The translations under genes were made by a program, and so were the position numbers. A stretch of DNA of 64,000 bases from Dysgonomonadaceae bacterium PH5-43 (GTDB lineage Bacteria; Bacteroidota; Bacteroidia; Bacteroidales; Azobacteroidaceae). The notes under the pieces are model-generated. The model had not been told where the DNA came from and did no database searches. It worked only from the letters and a program-made list of their open reading frames with translations. Position 1 is the stretch's first letter. Each line of letters starts with the position of its first letter. Of the stretch, positions 27,839-37,405 are shown in pieces. The stretch is from contig JARXWK010000015.1 of assembly GCA_029916745.1 (NCBI GenBank), positions 1 through 64,000 on the forward strand, given 5' to 3'.

Positions 27839-29782
27839 ATGACAAAATTAGAAGCAAAAATTCCACAAGGGCCTTTGGCTGACAAGTGGACTAATTATAA
27901 AAATAACCAGAAATTGGTTAATCCGGCAAATAAACGCCGTTTAGATGTTATTGTTGTTGGAACAGGTTTGGCAGGAGCTTCAGCTGCTGCATCATTAGGA
28001 GAACTTGGTTTCAATGTGCTTAATTTCTGTATTCAAGATTCTCCTCGCCGTGCTCACTCTATTGCAGCGCAAGGAGGTATAAATGCCGCTAAGAATTATC
28101 AAAACGATGGCGACTCTGTTTATCGTTTATTCTATGATACTATTAAAGGAGGGGACTATCGCGCTCGTGAGGCTAATGTTTATCGTTTAGCTGAAGTGTC
28201 GAATAGCATTATTGACCAGTGTGTTGCTCAGGGAGTTCCTTTCGCTCGCGAATATGGCGGTTTGTTAGATAACCGTTCTTTTGGTGGAGCTCAAGTTTCT
28301 CGTACTTTCTATGCTAAAGGTCAAACAGGACAACAGTTATTGTTAGGAGCATATTCTGCTTTAAGTCGTCAGGTAAACAAAGGTACAGTTAAGTTGTATA
28401 CTCGTTACGAAATGGTTGACTTGATTATCGTTGAAGGACGAGCAAGAGGGATATTAGCTCGTAACTTAGTTACTGGTAAAATCGAAAGATTTGCAGCTCA
28501 CGCTGTTGTTATAGGTACTGGGGGATATGGAAACGCATTCTTCTTATCAACTAACGCAATGACTTCAAATGGTTCGGCTGCTGTTCAGTGTTATAAAAAA
28601 GGTGCTTTATTTGCAAATCCTGCATTTGCTCAAATTCACCCTACTTGTATTCCTGTTCACGGAGAGTTCCAGTCTAAACTTACTTTGATGTCGGAGTCTT
28701 TACGTAACGATGGACGTATTTGGGTTCCTAAGAAAAAAGAAGATGCAGAAGCTATTAGAGCTGGTAAACTTAAACCTACTCAAATAGCTGAAGAAGATAG
28801 AGATTATTATTTGGAAAGAAGATACCCCGCTTTTGGTAACTTGGTTCCTCGTGATGTGGCTTCTCGTGCAGCTAAAGAAAGATGCGATGCTGGCTTTGGT
28901 GTAGGTACTACAGGTTTAGCTGTATATTTGGATTTTGCAGATGCTATAAATCGCTTAGGTCTAAAGGCTGTTGAGGCTCGTTATGGAAACTTATTCCAAA
29001 TGTACGAAAAGATTGTAGATGACAATCCTTATGAAACTCCAATGATGATTTACCCTGCTATTCACTATACTATGGGTGGTATTTGGGTTGATTATGAATT
29101 GATGACAACTATACCTGGTTTATTTGCTATAGGTGAAGCTAACTTCTCAGATCACGGAGCTAACCGTTTAGGAGCATCTGCTCTTATGCAAGGTTTGGCA
29201 GATGGATATTTCGTTCTTCCTTATACAATACAAAACTATTTAGCAGATCAAATCCGTGTTCCTCGTTTCAGTACTGATTTACCAGAATTTACAGAAGCTG
29301 AAAAAGCTGTGAATGATAAGATAGCAACTCTTATGAGTGTGAAAGGGAAACGTTCGGTTGATTCTATTCATAAAGATTTAGGTCATATTATGTGGGATCT
29401 TGTAGGTATGGCTCGTTCAAAAGAAACTTTAACAGAAGCTTTGGAAAGACTAAAAGCTTTGAAGAAAGAATTTTGGAGCAATGTGTTTATACCAGGTGAA
29501 GCTAATTCTTTAAACGTAGAATTAGAAAAAGCTTTGCGTGTAGCAGATTTCCTTGAAATAGGTCAGCTTATGGCATTAGACGGTTTGGATCGTAATGAAT
29601 CTTGCGGAGGACACTTCCGTCTTGAGTATCAAACTCCAGAAGGAGAAGCTTTACGTGATGACGAGCACTACTCTTATGCTGCTTGTTGGAAATATGAGGG
29701 AGAAGATAAAGAGCCGGAACTTATTAAAGAGCCGCTTGATTACGAGTTTGTTGTTCGTCAACAAAGAAACTATAAAGCATAA
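27839..29782 (+). CDS. frdA: Fumarate reductase/succinate dehydrogenase flavoprotein subunit
   Basis: 647 residues. N-terminal FAD motif [19 protein letters not shown] (about 41-59), and the covalent FAD-histidine segment [16 protein letters not shown] (His about 75). Active-site blocks [11 protein letters not shown] and [10 protein letters not shown], and near the C-terminus [15 protein letters not shown]. Interconverts fumarate and succinate. With pckA this fits anaerobic succinate production. 32 bases after frdC and five before frdB. Confidence 0.96.
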   Translation: MTKLEAKIPQGPLADKWTNYKNNQKLVNPANKRRLDVIVVGTGLAGASAAASLGELGFNVLNFCIQDSPRRAHSIAAQGGINAAKNYQNDGDSVYRLFYDTIKGGDYRAREANVYRLAEVSNSIIDQCVAQGVPFAREYGGLLDNRSFGGAQVSRTFYAKGQTGQQLLLGAYSALSRQVNKGTVKLYTRYEMVDLIIVEGRARGILARNLVTGKIERFAAHAVVIGTGGYGNAFFLSTNAMTSNGSAAVQCYKKGALFANPAFAQIHPTCIPVHGEFQSKLTLMSESLRNDGRIWVPKKKEDAEAIRAGKLKPTQIAEEDRDYYLERRYPAFGNLVPRDVASRAAKERCDAGFGVGTTGLAVYLDFADAINRLGLKAVEARYGNLFQMYEKIVDDNPYETPMMIYPAIHYTMGGIWVDYELMTTIPGLFAIGEANFSDHGANRLGASALMQGLADGYFVLPYTIQNYLADQIRVPRFSTDLPEFTEAEKAVNDKIATLMSVKGKRSVDSIHKDLGHIMWDLVGMARSKETLTEALERLKALKKEFWSNVFIPGEANSLNVELEKALRVADFLEIGQLMALDGLDRNESCGGHFRLEYQTPEGEALRDDEHYSYAACWKYEGEDKEPELIKEPLDYEFVVRQQRNYKA

Positions 29783-29787
29783 CAGTA

Positions 29788-30543
29788 ATGGATAAAGATA
29801 TCAATATAATTGTAAAAGTTTGGCGTCAGAAAGGTCCTAAAGCCAAAGGTAATTTTGAAGAGTATAAATTAAACCAAATTTCAGGAGGAACTTCTTTCTT
29901 GGAAATGTTGGATATACTTAATGAACAATTAGTAAGTGAAGGAAAAGAGCCTATTGTATTTGATAACGACTGTCGCGAAGGTATTTGCGGTATGTGTTCT
30001 TTATATATAAATGGACATCCTCACGGACCTGATTCTCTTATTACTACTTGTCAGTTGCATATGCGTACGTTTAACGACGGAGATACTATAACAATTGAGC
30101 CTTGGCGTTCGGCAGGTTTCCCTGTAATAAAAGACTTAATGGTAGACCGTAATGCTTTTGATAAAATTATTCAGGCAGGAGGTTACGTCAATGTTAATAC
30201 AGGAGGTATTCCTGATGCTAATGCAATTCCTATCTCTAAGATAGATGCTGATGAGGCTATGGATTCGGCTTCTTGTATTGGTTGTGGTGCTTGTGTTGCA
30301 GCTTGTAAAAATGGTTCTGCTATGCTTTTTGTTTCGGCTAAAGTTAGTCAGTTGGCTTTGTTGCCACAAGGTAGAGTAGAGGCTAAAGCGCGTGCAAGAG
30401 CTATGGTGTCTAAGATGGACGAATTAGGTTTTGGTAACTGTACAAACACAAGAGCTTGTGAATTAGAATGTCCAAAAGGAATTTCTATCAGCAATATTGC
30501 TCGTTTGAATAGAGAGTTTCTTAAAGCTAAATTCAGCGAATAG
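29788..30543 (+). CDS. frdB: Fumarate reductase/succinate dehydrogenase iron-sulfur subunit
   Basis: 251 residues. The [2Fe-2S] site is [17 protein letters not shown] with a further Cys in ITTCQLH. The C-terminal 4Fe/3Fe sites are [16 protein letters not shown] and [13 protein letters not shown]. Passes electrons between FrdA and the cytochrome b subunit. Last gene before a strong terminator. Confidence 0.96.
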   Translation: MDKDINIIVKVWRQKGPKAKGNFEEYKLNQISGGTSFLEMLDILNEQLVSEGKEPIVFDNDCREGICGMCSLYINGHPHGPDSLITTCQLHMRTFNDGDTITIEPWRSAGFPVIKDLMVDRNAFDKIIQAGGYVNVNTGGIPDANAIPISKIDADEAMDSASCIGCGACVAACKNGSAMLFVSAKVSQLALLPQGRVEAKARARAMVSKMDELGFGNCTNTRACELECPKGISISNIARLNREFLKAKFSE

Positions 30544-30562
30544 AATATTCTAAATTAATAGG

Positions 30563-30597
30563 AAAGCGTAAAACTTTTAGTTTTACGCTTTTTTTTG
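30563..30597 (+). terminator. Terminator of the frdCAB operon
   Basis: AAAGCGTAAAAC, loop TTTTA, and GTTTTACGCTTT, followed by T residues. It begins 20 bases after the frdB stop. Confidence 0.9.
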
Positions 30598-30731
30598 TTA
30601 AGAATTGATTACTTTTTCTTACTTTTGTATCTTTGTGCAGTTGTTCGATTGAAAATACTAAATATTTATCTTTGATTGCATGGTTACTTATGTTGCTAAA
30701 TAACAATATTATAAATTAAATTTATTTTAAA

Positions 30732-31928
30732 ATGAAAAACAAATTCTTATTCATTATGGTATTAATGATTGTAGCATTTCAAAATCTATCTGCTCAATCG
30801 GCTTTACCATTACCGGAGGCTAGTACCGCAGCCGAACCCAAGTGGTATTACATTCAAGTAGTAGGAGACACTGGACGTGAAAACAGAGTGTTTGCTGCTT
30901 CTGGCAGTTATTTAATCGGAGAAGCTATTAGCAAAACAAAAGATGCTCAACTTTTTCGCTTCGAGAAAAGTGGAGACAACTACATTATTATTAATAAATC
31001 TACAGGCAGTAAAGTTAATGTAGGAAAGAATGGCTCCGATGATGCGTTGGTTCTTAGTGATGCTGGTTTGGAGTTTAAGTTGGATTACCTAACCAGTTCT
31101 AAACTTTATTATCAAATAAAAGCTACAAGTCCTGTAACTGGAGGTGATGCCTCTAAATTGTGGGCGCACCAAGCAAATAGCAATAGTTCTTACAAAATCA
31201 TTCTTGTAAATACAGCTTGGAATACTGGTATAAATTCTCAGTTTTCTTTTATCCCTTACGAAAACTATGTTTTTGAGTATAGTACAGACACAAACGACAT
31301 TTACTATACAATAGAAAGTCAGGGTGCAAATTCTGGTTGCATTACTGATGCTTCTGGTGCAAATTCTGGTAAACTAACAGTTGAAGAACTTCAAGCAAAT
31401 AAAGACAATCAGCTTTGGAAAGTTTCTTTGAATGGCACAAAGGTAAATTTCATCAATAAGGCAACAGGTAATGTTATAAATACAGAGTCGGCTATTGACG
31501 AAAATAATATGATGTATAACTTTACTCAATTATCTACAAGTGCTACATCTTCTAATGCTTGGACTTTATCTCACGTTCGTGCTGGACAGCACACAATAGC
31601 AGGTATCGAAACCGACAATGTTACAAGATACTTAAATGCTGCTTTAGATGGAACAACTCCTGATGTTTACGATTCTGCTGATTTAATTAATTCTAACTTT
31701 GCGTGGATTCTTAATAAGAAGAAAGTTACTTCATCTCTTCCTGAAGTTCAAGAAGTAGGAGAGGGTATAAACATTTATTCTATCAATAAAAGAATATTTG
31801 TAGAAGGAACAGATAGTTTTGAGGTAAGAAACTTACAAGGCATAACAGTGAACAAAAACACAGAACTTTCTACAGGTGTTTATTTAGTTACCGTTAGCGG
31901 AGTAACAAAAAAAGTAATGGTTAAATAA
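30732..31928 (+). CDS. Secreted protein with beta-trefoil-like repeats and T9SS sorting domain
   Basis: 398 residues with a signal peptide ending LSAQS (about residue 22). Two similar modules (about 35-175 and 180-330) alternate short strands with Gln-Leu-Trp/Phe motifs (DAQLFRFEKSGDNYIIINKSTG; NQLWKVSLNGTKVNFINKATG). This resembles ricin-type/RICIN_2 carbohydrate-binding trefoils and the N-terminus of the 958-residue protein at 3482. Residues 335-398 form a T9SS C-terminal domain (GINIYSINKRIFVEG, STGVYLVTVSGVTKKVMVK). 17 bases upstream of the metallophosphatase gene, probably one operon. Confidence 0.75.
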   Translation: MKNKFLFIMVLMIVAFQNLSAQSALPLPEASTAAEPKWYYIQVVGDTGRENRVFAASGSYLIGEAISKTKDAQLFRFEKSGDNYIIINKSTGSKVNVGKNGSDDALVLSDAGLEFKLDYLTSSKLYYQIKATSPVTGGDASKLWAHQANSNSSYKIILVNTAWNTGINSQFSFIPYENYVFEYSTDTNDIYYTIESQGANSGCITDASGANSGKLTVEELQANKDNQLWKVSLNGTKVNFINKATGNVINTESAIDENNMMYNFTQLSTSATSSNAWTLSHVRAGQHTIAGIETDNVTRYLNAALDGTTPDVYDSADLINSNFAWILNKKKVTSSLPEVQEVGEGINIYSINKRIFVEGTDSFEVRNLQGITVNKNTELSTGVYLVTVSGVTKKVMVK

Positions 31929-31944
31929 TAAAAAACAAATAATA

Positions 31945-34578
31945 ATGAAAAATATAAATATCTTAAGTTTAGTTGCATTGTTTATTTTGAGCTCGTTGTC
32001 GTTATCGGCTCAAACTAAATTTGTAACCTCTGTAGCTTCTAGTGAAGCTACTACTTTGACTATTAATGACGAAGACGCAACAAAGAATTTCTTCAGTTCG
32101 GCATCAAGTCAAAAATTAAAAGTAACATCTAATTTAGAACTATTTGTTAAATCTGATGTAAAATGGTGTAAGCCTACAATAAAAGCAGACACTAAAGAAG
32201 TAACTATATCTGTAGATGCAAATACAAGTAAAAGCACTCGATATGCAGATGTTACTATATATGGTAAAGATAATAAATCTGCCATCGTTAAAGTTGTTCA
32301 ATTAGGAACTGAGCCTGCTATCTTAGTAAATCAAACAAGTGTATATGTAGATAATTACGCAAAAACATTTACTATAGGTATTTCAAGTAACATAGAATTT
32401 ACAGTAGAAAAACCTACATGGATTACAGGTCCTGATAAAACTCCTGCAATTGGATTTAATGACTATGTGTTTACTCTTACTGAAATTAAAGATCCATATA
32501 CACAAAACAAAGGTAATATTGTAATTAAAGCAAAAAATGGAGAAGTTGATCCCATTACTATACCTGTTGTTCAGGAACACGTAGGGTATCCTCGTTTTGC
32601 TGTTATCTCTGACGTTCACTTCGGAAACTCTAAAGGAGAAGGTCCGTTGGTTAAAATCCCTAAAGCATTAAAGAATATTACTTCTCATGGTAAATTAGAT
32701 GCGCTTTTTATTGTTGGAGACTTAACTGAAAGCGGAACAGCTGCTCAGTATGCTCAGTTAGTACCTGTAATGCAGAATAAAGCTAACTATACAAATCCAA
32801 TTGATACAATATTTTATATGCTAGGTAACCACGATAACTATTCAAATGGAGCTCACACTATTTACCAAGAAGGGCTTAAACCATTGAATGGCGGTAAACT
32901 TTATCCTCTAGATCAATATGTTGTAATCAAGGGTTATCCATTTATTATGATAAGTCAACGTAGTAGTTCAAATACTGATGCTACTAATGCATCTAACGGA
33001 ACAGGCTCTTATCCTCAAGCGGTGCAAGATACAATAAGCAGTTGGATGGCAAGAGCTGCAAAAGAATGTCCTGGAAAACCAATCTTCTTCTTTACTCACG
33101 TCCCTCTTAAGTTTACTTGTTATAGTTCTTGGCCTAATGAAGGCGACGGAACAAGCTGGCCTACTTGGAGTATGAAAACATTAAATCCTATTTTGAATAA
33201 ATATCCTCAAACAATAGCATTTGGAGGACATAGTCACTATCCTATCGGAGACCCTCGTTCTATTCACCAAGGAGTTAACCCTAACTCTTCTCGTGAGAAT
33301 TTCTTTACAGGTATAAACACAGGTAGTTCTACTTATAGTGAAGTTCATCGCCCATCGGTGGAAGAAGGTATTCACCCTAAATATTACGACTATGTAACAG
33401 AAGCTCTAATGCTACAAATTTTAGCTAATGGTGATGTTGAGATTAGAAGATTAGATTCTTATCGTAATGTAGAGATGCTTCCTGAAAAGCCTTGGATAGT
33501 TAAAGCTCCTCATGATGGATCTATGTTCCAATACGCAGATAAGCGTGATGCTGATGATACAAATAAGGGAAATTATACTTTGCGCACAGGTTTGCCTGCG
33601 CCTGAGTTTAAGACAGGAGATGCAATAACTATTGATGAAGTTACTATGAGTACAGTTAAACTTACTTTCCCTCAGGCAACTGATGATGAGTGTGTATTCC
33701 GTTATAAAGTAGCAGTTAAAGATGAAAAAGGAGTTGAGAAAAAATCTACTTTCCAATTCTCTTATTTCTACTTAACAAAAGAAATGCCAGAAACGCTTAC
33801 CGTTACTTTAAGTGGGTTGAAGGCAAAAACAAAGTATACAATAGAAGTTACGGCTTACGACTCGTATGATAATATTTCAAAAGCGATTACCAAAGAAATA
33901 ACTACAGAAGACGATACAGATCCAGCAAATCAACCTCCTGCAGCTAAAGGCTTATGGTTGTTTGATGATACTTCTAATTTGTTGAAAGCAACAACAGGAG
34001 CGGCTTTAGTGCCAGGAACAGAAACAACTTCTGGAGGTGTAACAGTGGTGGCTTCTGCAGCTGATGCGAATATTGTAACTACTGCAGGTCCTACTGCTAG
34101 CAATAAAGCAGTATTAGTGCCTAAGGCAGCGTTGTTAAAAATGGTACACGGATCTTCAACAGGAGTTGGTTCATACACTTTAATGTATGATGTTAAGATA
34201 ACTACAGCTTCTAAATATCGTTGTTTATTACAGACAACTCTTACAAATAAAAGTGTTGATGGAGACTTGTTTATAAATGAAAGTAATTATGTAGGTCTTA
34301 GTGCTTCTGGTTTTGGTTACGGCTCTACTAAGTTACAAGTAGACACTTGGTATCGTATAGTGTTTACAGTAAATAATGGTGTGCCTTCTGTTTATTTAGA
34401 TGGTTCGATAGAAAAAGCAGGAACAGGGGCTAATGATAGATGGAAGCTTCCTATTAATGAAGTGTTGTTCTTCGCGGATAATAACGGAGAAGACAATGAT
34501 ATCGAAGTTGCTGAAATTAGATATTGGGATTCTGTTCTTACTGTAAACCAAATAGCAAATTTAGGTTCGGTTGAGTAA
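31945..34578 (+). CDS. Exported BACON / calcineurin-type phosphoesterase / FN3 / LamG protein
   Basis: 877 residues with a signal peptide ending LSAQ (about residue 24). Two BACON-like domains (about 25-120 and 120-210), then a metallophosphatase core (about 213-505). Its metal motifs are ISDVHFGN, IVGDLTESG, MLGNHDNYS, FFFTHVPLKF and FGGHSHYP, all intact. An FN3-like domain (about 555-655) and a C-terminal LamG/concanavalin-like domain (about 670-875) follow. No T9SS C-terminal domain is visible, unlike its upstream partner. Predicted periplasmic or surface phosphodiester or phosphomonoester hydrolase; substrate unknown. Last gene before a terminator and repeat copy C. Confidence 0.85.
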   Translation: MKNINILSLVALFILSSLSLSAQTKFVTSVASSEATTLTINDEDATKNFFSSASSQKLKVTSNLELFVKSDVKWCKPTIKADTKEVTISVDANTSKSTRYADVTIYGKDNKSAIVKVVQLGTEPAILVNQTSVYVDNYAKTFTIGISSNIEFTVEKPTWITGPDKTPAIGFNDYVFTLTEIKDPYTQNKGNIVIKAKNGEVDPITIPVVQEHVGYPRFAVISDVHFGNSKGEGPLVKIPKALKNITSHGKLDALFIVGDLTESGTAAQYAQLVPVMQNKANYTNPIDTIFYMLGNHDNYSNGAHTIYQEGLKPLNGGKLYPLDQYVVIKGYPFIMISQRSSSNTDATNASNGTGSYPQAVQDTISSWMARAAKECPGKPIFFFTHVPLKFTCYSSWPNEGDGTSWPTWSMKTLNPILNKYPQTIAFGGHSHYPIGDPRSIHQGVNPNSSRENFFTGINTGSSTYSEVHRPSVEEGIHPKYYDYVTEALMLQILANGDVEIRRLDSYRNVEMLPEKPWIVKAPHDGSMFQYADKRDADDTNKGNYTLRTGLPAPEFKTGDAITIDEVTMSTVKLTFPQATDDECVFRYKVAVKDEKGVEKKSTFQFSYFYLTKEMPETLTVTLSGLKAKTKYTIEVTAYDSYDNISKAITKEITTEDDTDPANQPPAAKGLWLFDDTSNLLKATTGAALVPGTETTSGGVTVVASAADANIVTTAGPTASNKAVLVPKAALLKMVHGSSTGVGSYTLMYDVKITTASKYRCLLQTTLTNKSVDGDLFINESNYVGLSASGFGYGSTKLQVDTWYRIVFTVNNGVPSVYLDGSIEKAGTGANDRWKLPINEVLFFADNNGEDNDIEVAEIRYWDSVLTVNQIANLGSVE

Positions 34579-34610
34579 ATATTCTAAATAGTTTTTATCT
34601 ATATTAATAC

Positions 34611-34645
34611 AACGCCTTGTGTCGAAATGCACAAGGCGTTTGTTG
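34611..34645 (+). terminator. Terminator after the metallophosphatase gene
   Basis: Perfect 11-base stem, AACGCCTTGTG with CACAAGGCGTT, around an eight-base loop, followed by a short T-rich stretch. Confidence 0.8.
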
Positions 34646-34662
34646 TTTACTACTATTGCTAT

Positions 34663-34908
34663 CTTATAAGAACACCACAGTTTCTCTTAGTAGAAAGGTG
34701 AGCTGCTTCTTACTAGATAACCCTCGCCTTTGTTAGTAGAAAGGCGAGCTGCTTCTTAGTAGAGACCCGATGCCTCTCTTTATAGAACCGCCTAATCTCT
34801 CTTAGTAGAACCACCCCGTCGTTCTTAGTAGAGACACCTCGCCGATCTACTAAGAGAGAGGAGGGGTCTCTTAGTAGAGAGACGACCCTAAGTGAAGCTT
34901 TGCATTTT
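34663..34908 (+). repeat. 23-base-period CTTAGTAG array, copy C
   Basis: Ten units start at 34663, 34686, 34709, 34732, 34755, 34778, 34801, 34824, 34847 and 34870, each 23 bases apart, then the tail TGAAGCTTTGCATTTT (34893-34908). Variant cores are CTTATAAGA (34663), CTTACTAGA (34709), GTTAGTAGA (34732), CTTTATAGA (34778) and the inverted CTACTAAGA (34847). It begins 18 bases after the preceding terminator and points toward the accessory island. Confidence 0.95.
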
Positions 34909-35043
34909 AAGGTGAAAAATACTTACTGAAAAGAGAGATTTCTCCTCCAAAATCAATTTCTCTTATTTGATTAGGTGGGCTTGCTTTTTATAAGGGTATA
35001 AAGTAATTTGCTTTTTTCATACTTCTACATTTCAGAGATTTAC

Positions 35044-35125
35044 TATCTTTGAGGACGGATTAGGCTGTGATAATTTGCGAAAATTGAGAACATCGCTCTG
35101 CGTCAATCTGCCGAACGTTATGAGC
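35044..35125 (+). promoter_or_regulatory. Possible promoter followed by attC-like right half-site (E1)
   Basis: TATCTTTG at 35044-35051 fits the -7 box. At 35107-35125 the sequence ATCTGCCGAACGTTATGAGC closely matches the right end of the element at 37406 (ATCTGCCGAGCATTACTAGC). GTTATG here is the exact complement of CATAAC in the left half-sites at 35875 and 37413. A promoter in front of a recombination site would resemble an integron platform, but no integrase gene is visible. The interpretation is tentative. Confidence 0.4.
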
Positions 35126-35176
35126 AGGCTAAGTGCGGGTTCAAGAAAATGATTATGAATTTGATACGAAATTAAA

Positions 35177-35860
35177 ATGAATAGGAAAACGATTATTTTG
35201 TTTATTTTGTGTGTATTCTCAGTAAGTTTGTGTGCACAGCAAACGGAAAACGAAAATGATTTATATTGGCAACCAGACAGAAAGATTACTTTTTCAGACT
35301 ATCAGTCAGAATCAGATACAATCTGTGTAAAATATAATAAGAAATATGGTATGCAAATGCAGTCAAGCATTGGTTTTAGATGGGTTGTTGATGTCCCTAA
35401 AAAACGAAAAGGAAAGATTGATAAAGGTTATCTTGTTCCTGTTTTTTGCAAAAATTGTTCTTGTATTCTATCCGAAGATTCATTAGGACTGAAAACAGAC
35501 CAATTATTATTTGATATTACAGAGGTTTGTGCAAGAAATGCGCGTAGAGAATTAGACGCTTTTCAACAGTCTGGTAATATAGATAATCCCAATGAAATGT
35601 TTTTTGTATCTGTTAAAAATAAATGGGAAGAAAATAAGAGTTCATTTTTTGCAACTGCAATTCGAGAAATATTAATTGAAAAACAAGAAGGAGCTTATGA
35701 AAAATGGAGAGCGACAACCGACGAATTGTTAGAAAAAACAAAAGAATATGCAACTAAGCCAGAAGATTGTTATAGATTTATTGTAGGCAAACCAATAGAG
35801 AAAGGTTATAAAAAGGCAAAAAATATTGTCGGAGATCTGAGAAATAAAAACGAAAAATAG
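35177..35860 (+). CDS. Exported hypothetical protein
   Basis: 227 residues with a signal peptide ending SLCAQQ (about residue 20). The mature part begins LYWQPDRKITFSDYQSES, then a beta-rich segment with Cys-rich CKNCSC (about 95-100). A long charged helical C-terminus follows (RRELDAFQQSGN, KWEENKSSFFATAIREILIEK). The opening resembles Bacteroidota DUF922-type proteins, but I cannot assign a family. It sits between two attC-like half-sites, so it may be a mobile cassette gene. Confidence 0.65.
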   Translation: MNRKTIILFILCVFSVSLCAQQTENENDLYWQPDRKITFSDYQSESDTICVKYNKKYGMQMQSSIGFRWVVDVPKKRKGKIDKGYLVPVFCKNCSCILSEDSLGLKTDQLLFDITEVCARNARRELDAFQQSGNIDNPNEMFFVSVKNKWEENKSSFFATAIREILIEKQEGAYEKWRATTDELLEKTKEYATKPEDCYRFIVGKPIEKGYKKAKNIVGDLRNKNEK

Positions 35861-35865
35861 ATAGA

Positions 35866-35912
35866 ACGCTATCCCATAACAAGCGATTTGTTGAATGGGG
35901 TACGTATTCTTG
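35866..35912 (+). repeat. attC-like left half-site (E2)
   Basis: CCCATAACAAGCGATTTGTT followed by GAATGGGGTACGTA aligns with 37407-37443: CATAACAAGC, TT, G, then TGAATGGGGT and G.A are shared. It lies six bases after the stop of the preceding gene, as attC sites do. The right half is not recognisable here; the ATPase promoter lies where it would be. Confidence 0.5.
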
Positions 35913-35932
35913 CAGAAAGTCTTGTCTGACTG

Positions 35933-35962
35933 TTTGAGAACAGAAAAATAGTTGTAATTTTG
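35933..35962 (+). promoter_or_regulatory. Promoter of the ATPase gene pair
   Basis: TTTG at 35933-35936, 18-base spacer, TAATTTTG at 35955-35962; leader about 15 bases to the ATG at 35982. The pair therefore seems independently transcribed. Confidence 0.6.
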
Positions 35963-35981
35963 AGAAAAAATAATTAATGAT

Positions 35982-36902
35982 ATGGCAATAAGTAGAATAA
36001 CAATAAAAGATCTTTTCGTTTTTAACGGCGAATTTACCGCTCAATTTTGTTCGGGAGTAAATGTTTTTACAGGCGGAAATGGCACAGGTAAAACAACACT
36101 GTTGCGTGCAATAGCAGTACGACCGATTTTAGGTTTCCCGTATCAGCCATTTGATAATACCGCCTTTTTGAATACTCCTGGTTTGAGAAATGTAAAACTA
36201 GTGGGAAAAGGGAGCGTAGAAGTTGAACCGTTTCAAGACGAGAAGTATGATAAGAATAAACATATTTTTATTCCTGTTAATGATATGCTCAGTCATCCCG
36301 AATTGTATCCTATGGCTCAACAATATCGTTTGTCGTATAACAATTCGGAAATAGATATTATAGGTAATGCTATACTTCCAATCACAAATGAAATAACTCC
36401 AAATGCCACAAAGATATTAGATATAATAAAATCAATCATTGGAGGAGAAGTCATTTATGAAAAAGATACTTTCTATATTGCAAAATCTGATGGTGCAAAA
36501 ATTCCATTTGTTCTTGAAGCAAGTGGTTTTCGGAAATTTGGATTATTGTGGAAATTACTTCGTAATGGATTGCTAGAAAGCGAAAGTGTGTTGTTTTGGG
36601 ATGAGCCAGAAAATAGTTTAAATCCAGAGCTTATACCTGTGCTTGTTGATATTCTACTTGAATTATCACGAAATGGCGTGCAAATATTCATAGCGACACA
36701 TAGCGAAATGCTAGCAAGTTATTTTTCTGTTAATCAACAAAAAGGCGACAATGTAATGTTTTATTCGTTATACAAAAATGAACAAGAAGAAGTGAAAATA
36801 GACTCAAATGACCGTTTCGATTTGCTTAAACAGAACAAATTGACAGAAGAACCCGTAAAACTATATGAAAAAAAAATTGAAAAAGAACTAGGAAATGACT
36901 AA
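35982..36902 (+). CDS. AAA/ABC-type ATPase (RecF/AAA_15/21-like), possible defence component
   Basis: 306 residues. Walker A is GGNGTGKT (Gly31-Thr38). An ABC-signature-like segment, LEASGFRKFGLLWKLL, lies near 185. Walker B is VLFWDEPENSLNP with Asp207/Glu208, and the H-loop IATHSEML is near 240. It lacks the long coiled coil of SMC/RecN and the Toprim of OLD proteins. Single-domain ATPases of this class are common drivers of phage-defence modules, usually paired with an effector. The 3' end overlaps the next gene by eight bases, so the two act together. It lies between attC-like elements. Confidence 0.85.
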   Translation: MAISRITIKDLFVFNGEFTAQFCSGVNVFTGGNGTGKTTLLRAIAVRPILGFPYQPFDNTAFLNTPGLRNVKLVGKGSVEVEPFQDEKYDKNKHIFIPVNDMLSHPELYPMAQQYRLSYNNSEIDIIGNAILPITNEITPNATKILDIIKSIIGGEVIYEKDTFYIAKSDGAKIPFVLEASGFRKFGLLWKLLRNGLLESESVLFWDEPENSLNPELIPVLVDILLELSRNGVQIFIATHSEMLASYFSVNQQKGDNVMFYSLYKNEQEEVKIDSNDRFDLLKQNKLTEEPVKLYEKKIEKELGND

Positions 36903-37383
36903 GAGGATTACAGAAAGTGGTATGTGTTTTATTGCTGATAATACTTTTCATATAGAGAATTCAGTCTCTTATGCTACGTTAAAAGAAAGCATAAAAACTG
37001 TAGAGTTTATTAGGGCTAAAGATGATAAACTGTTGTTTATGGAAGCAAAATCCTCTTTCCCTAATCCGAACAATCCTGTAAGTACAGCTAAATTTCAATC
37101 AGCGGTTGATGATATTTGCAACAAATTTATTCATTCTTTAAATTTATATGCCTCAATTGCGATTGGTGTAAATGGAGAATTTCCACCAGACTTCAATCCT
37201 GCAATCAAGGTATCTCTGAAATTCATCTTGATAATTAATAATTTTGAACAAAAATGGTGTATTCCGATTGAAAAAGCATTAATAAATCAACTTCGCAAAT
37301 CGGAGTGTATAGCAAAAATATGGAAACCAACTGTATTTGTTATGAATCATAAAATTGCTTCAAAGCAAAATTTCATTCAATGA
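36895..37383 (+). CDS. Small ATPase partner with a possible PD-(D/E)xK nuclease motif
   Basis: 162 residues, no signal peptide. Segment VEFIRAKDDKLLFMEAKSS (about 36-54) gives Glu37, then Glu50-x-Lys52, in the strand-turn-strand setting of PD-(D/E)xK nucleases. A preceding helix (YATLKESIK), a following helix (AKFQSAVDDICNKFIHSL) and a strand (KVSLKFILIIN) fit the core fold order. This is pattern reading only; I do not recognise a named family. Its start overlaps the ATPase gene by eight bases, suggesting ATPase sensor plus effector. Confidence 0.6.
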   Translation: MTKRITESGMCFIADNTFHIENSVSYATLKESIKTVEFIRAKDDKLLFMEAKSSFPNPNNPVSTAKFQSAVDDICNKFIHSLNLYASIAIGVNGEFPPDFNPAIKVSLKFILIINNFEQKWCIPIEKALINQLRKSECIAKIWKPTVFVMNHKIASKQNFIQ

Positions 37384-37405
37384 TAAAGCAATGAAAATAA
37401 AAAAA

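Noticed and set aside
35982-36902. RecF or OLD-family nuclease
   Set aside because: The protein is too short, lacks the Toprim domain of OLD proteins and the DNA-repair context of RecF; only the ATPase core is supported.
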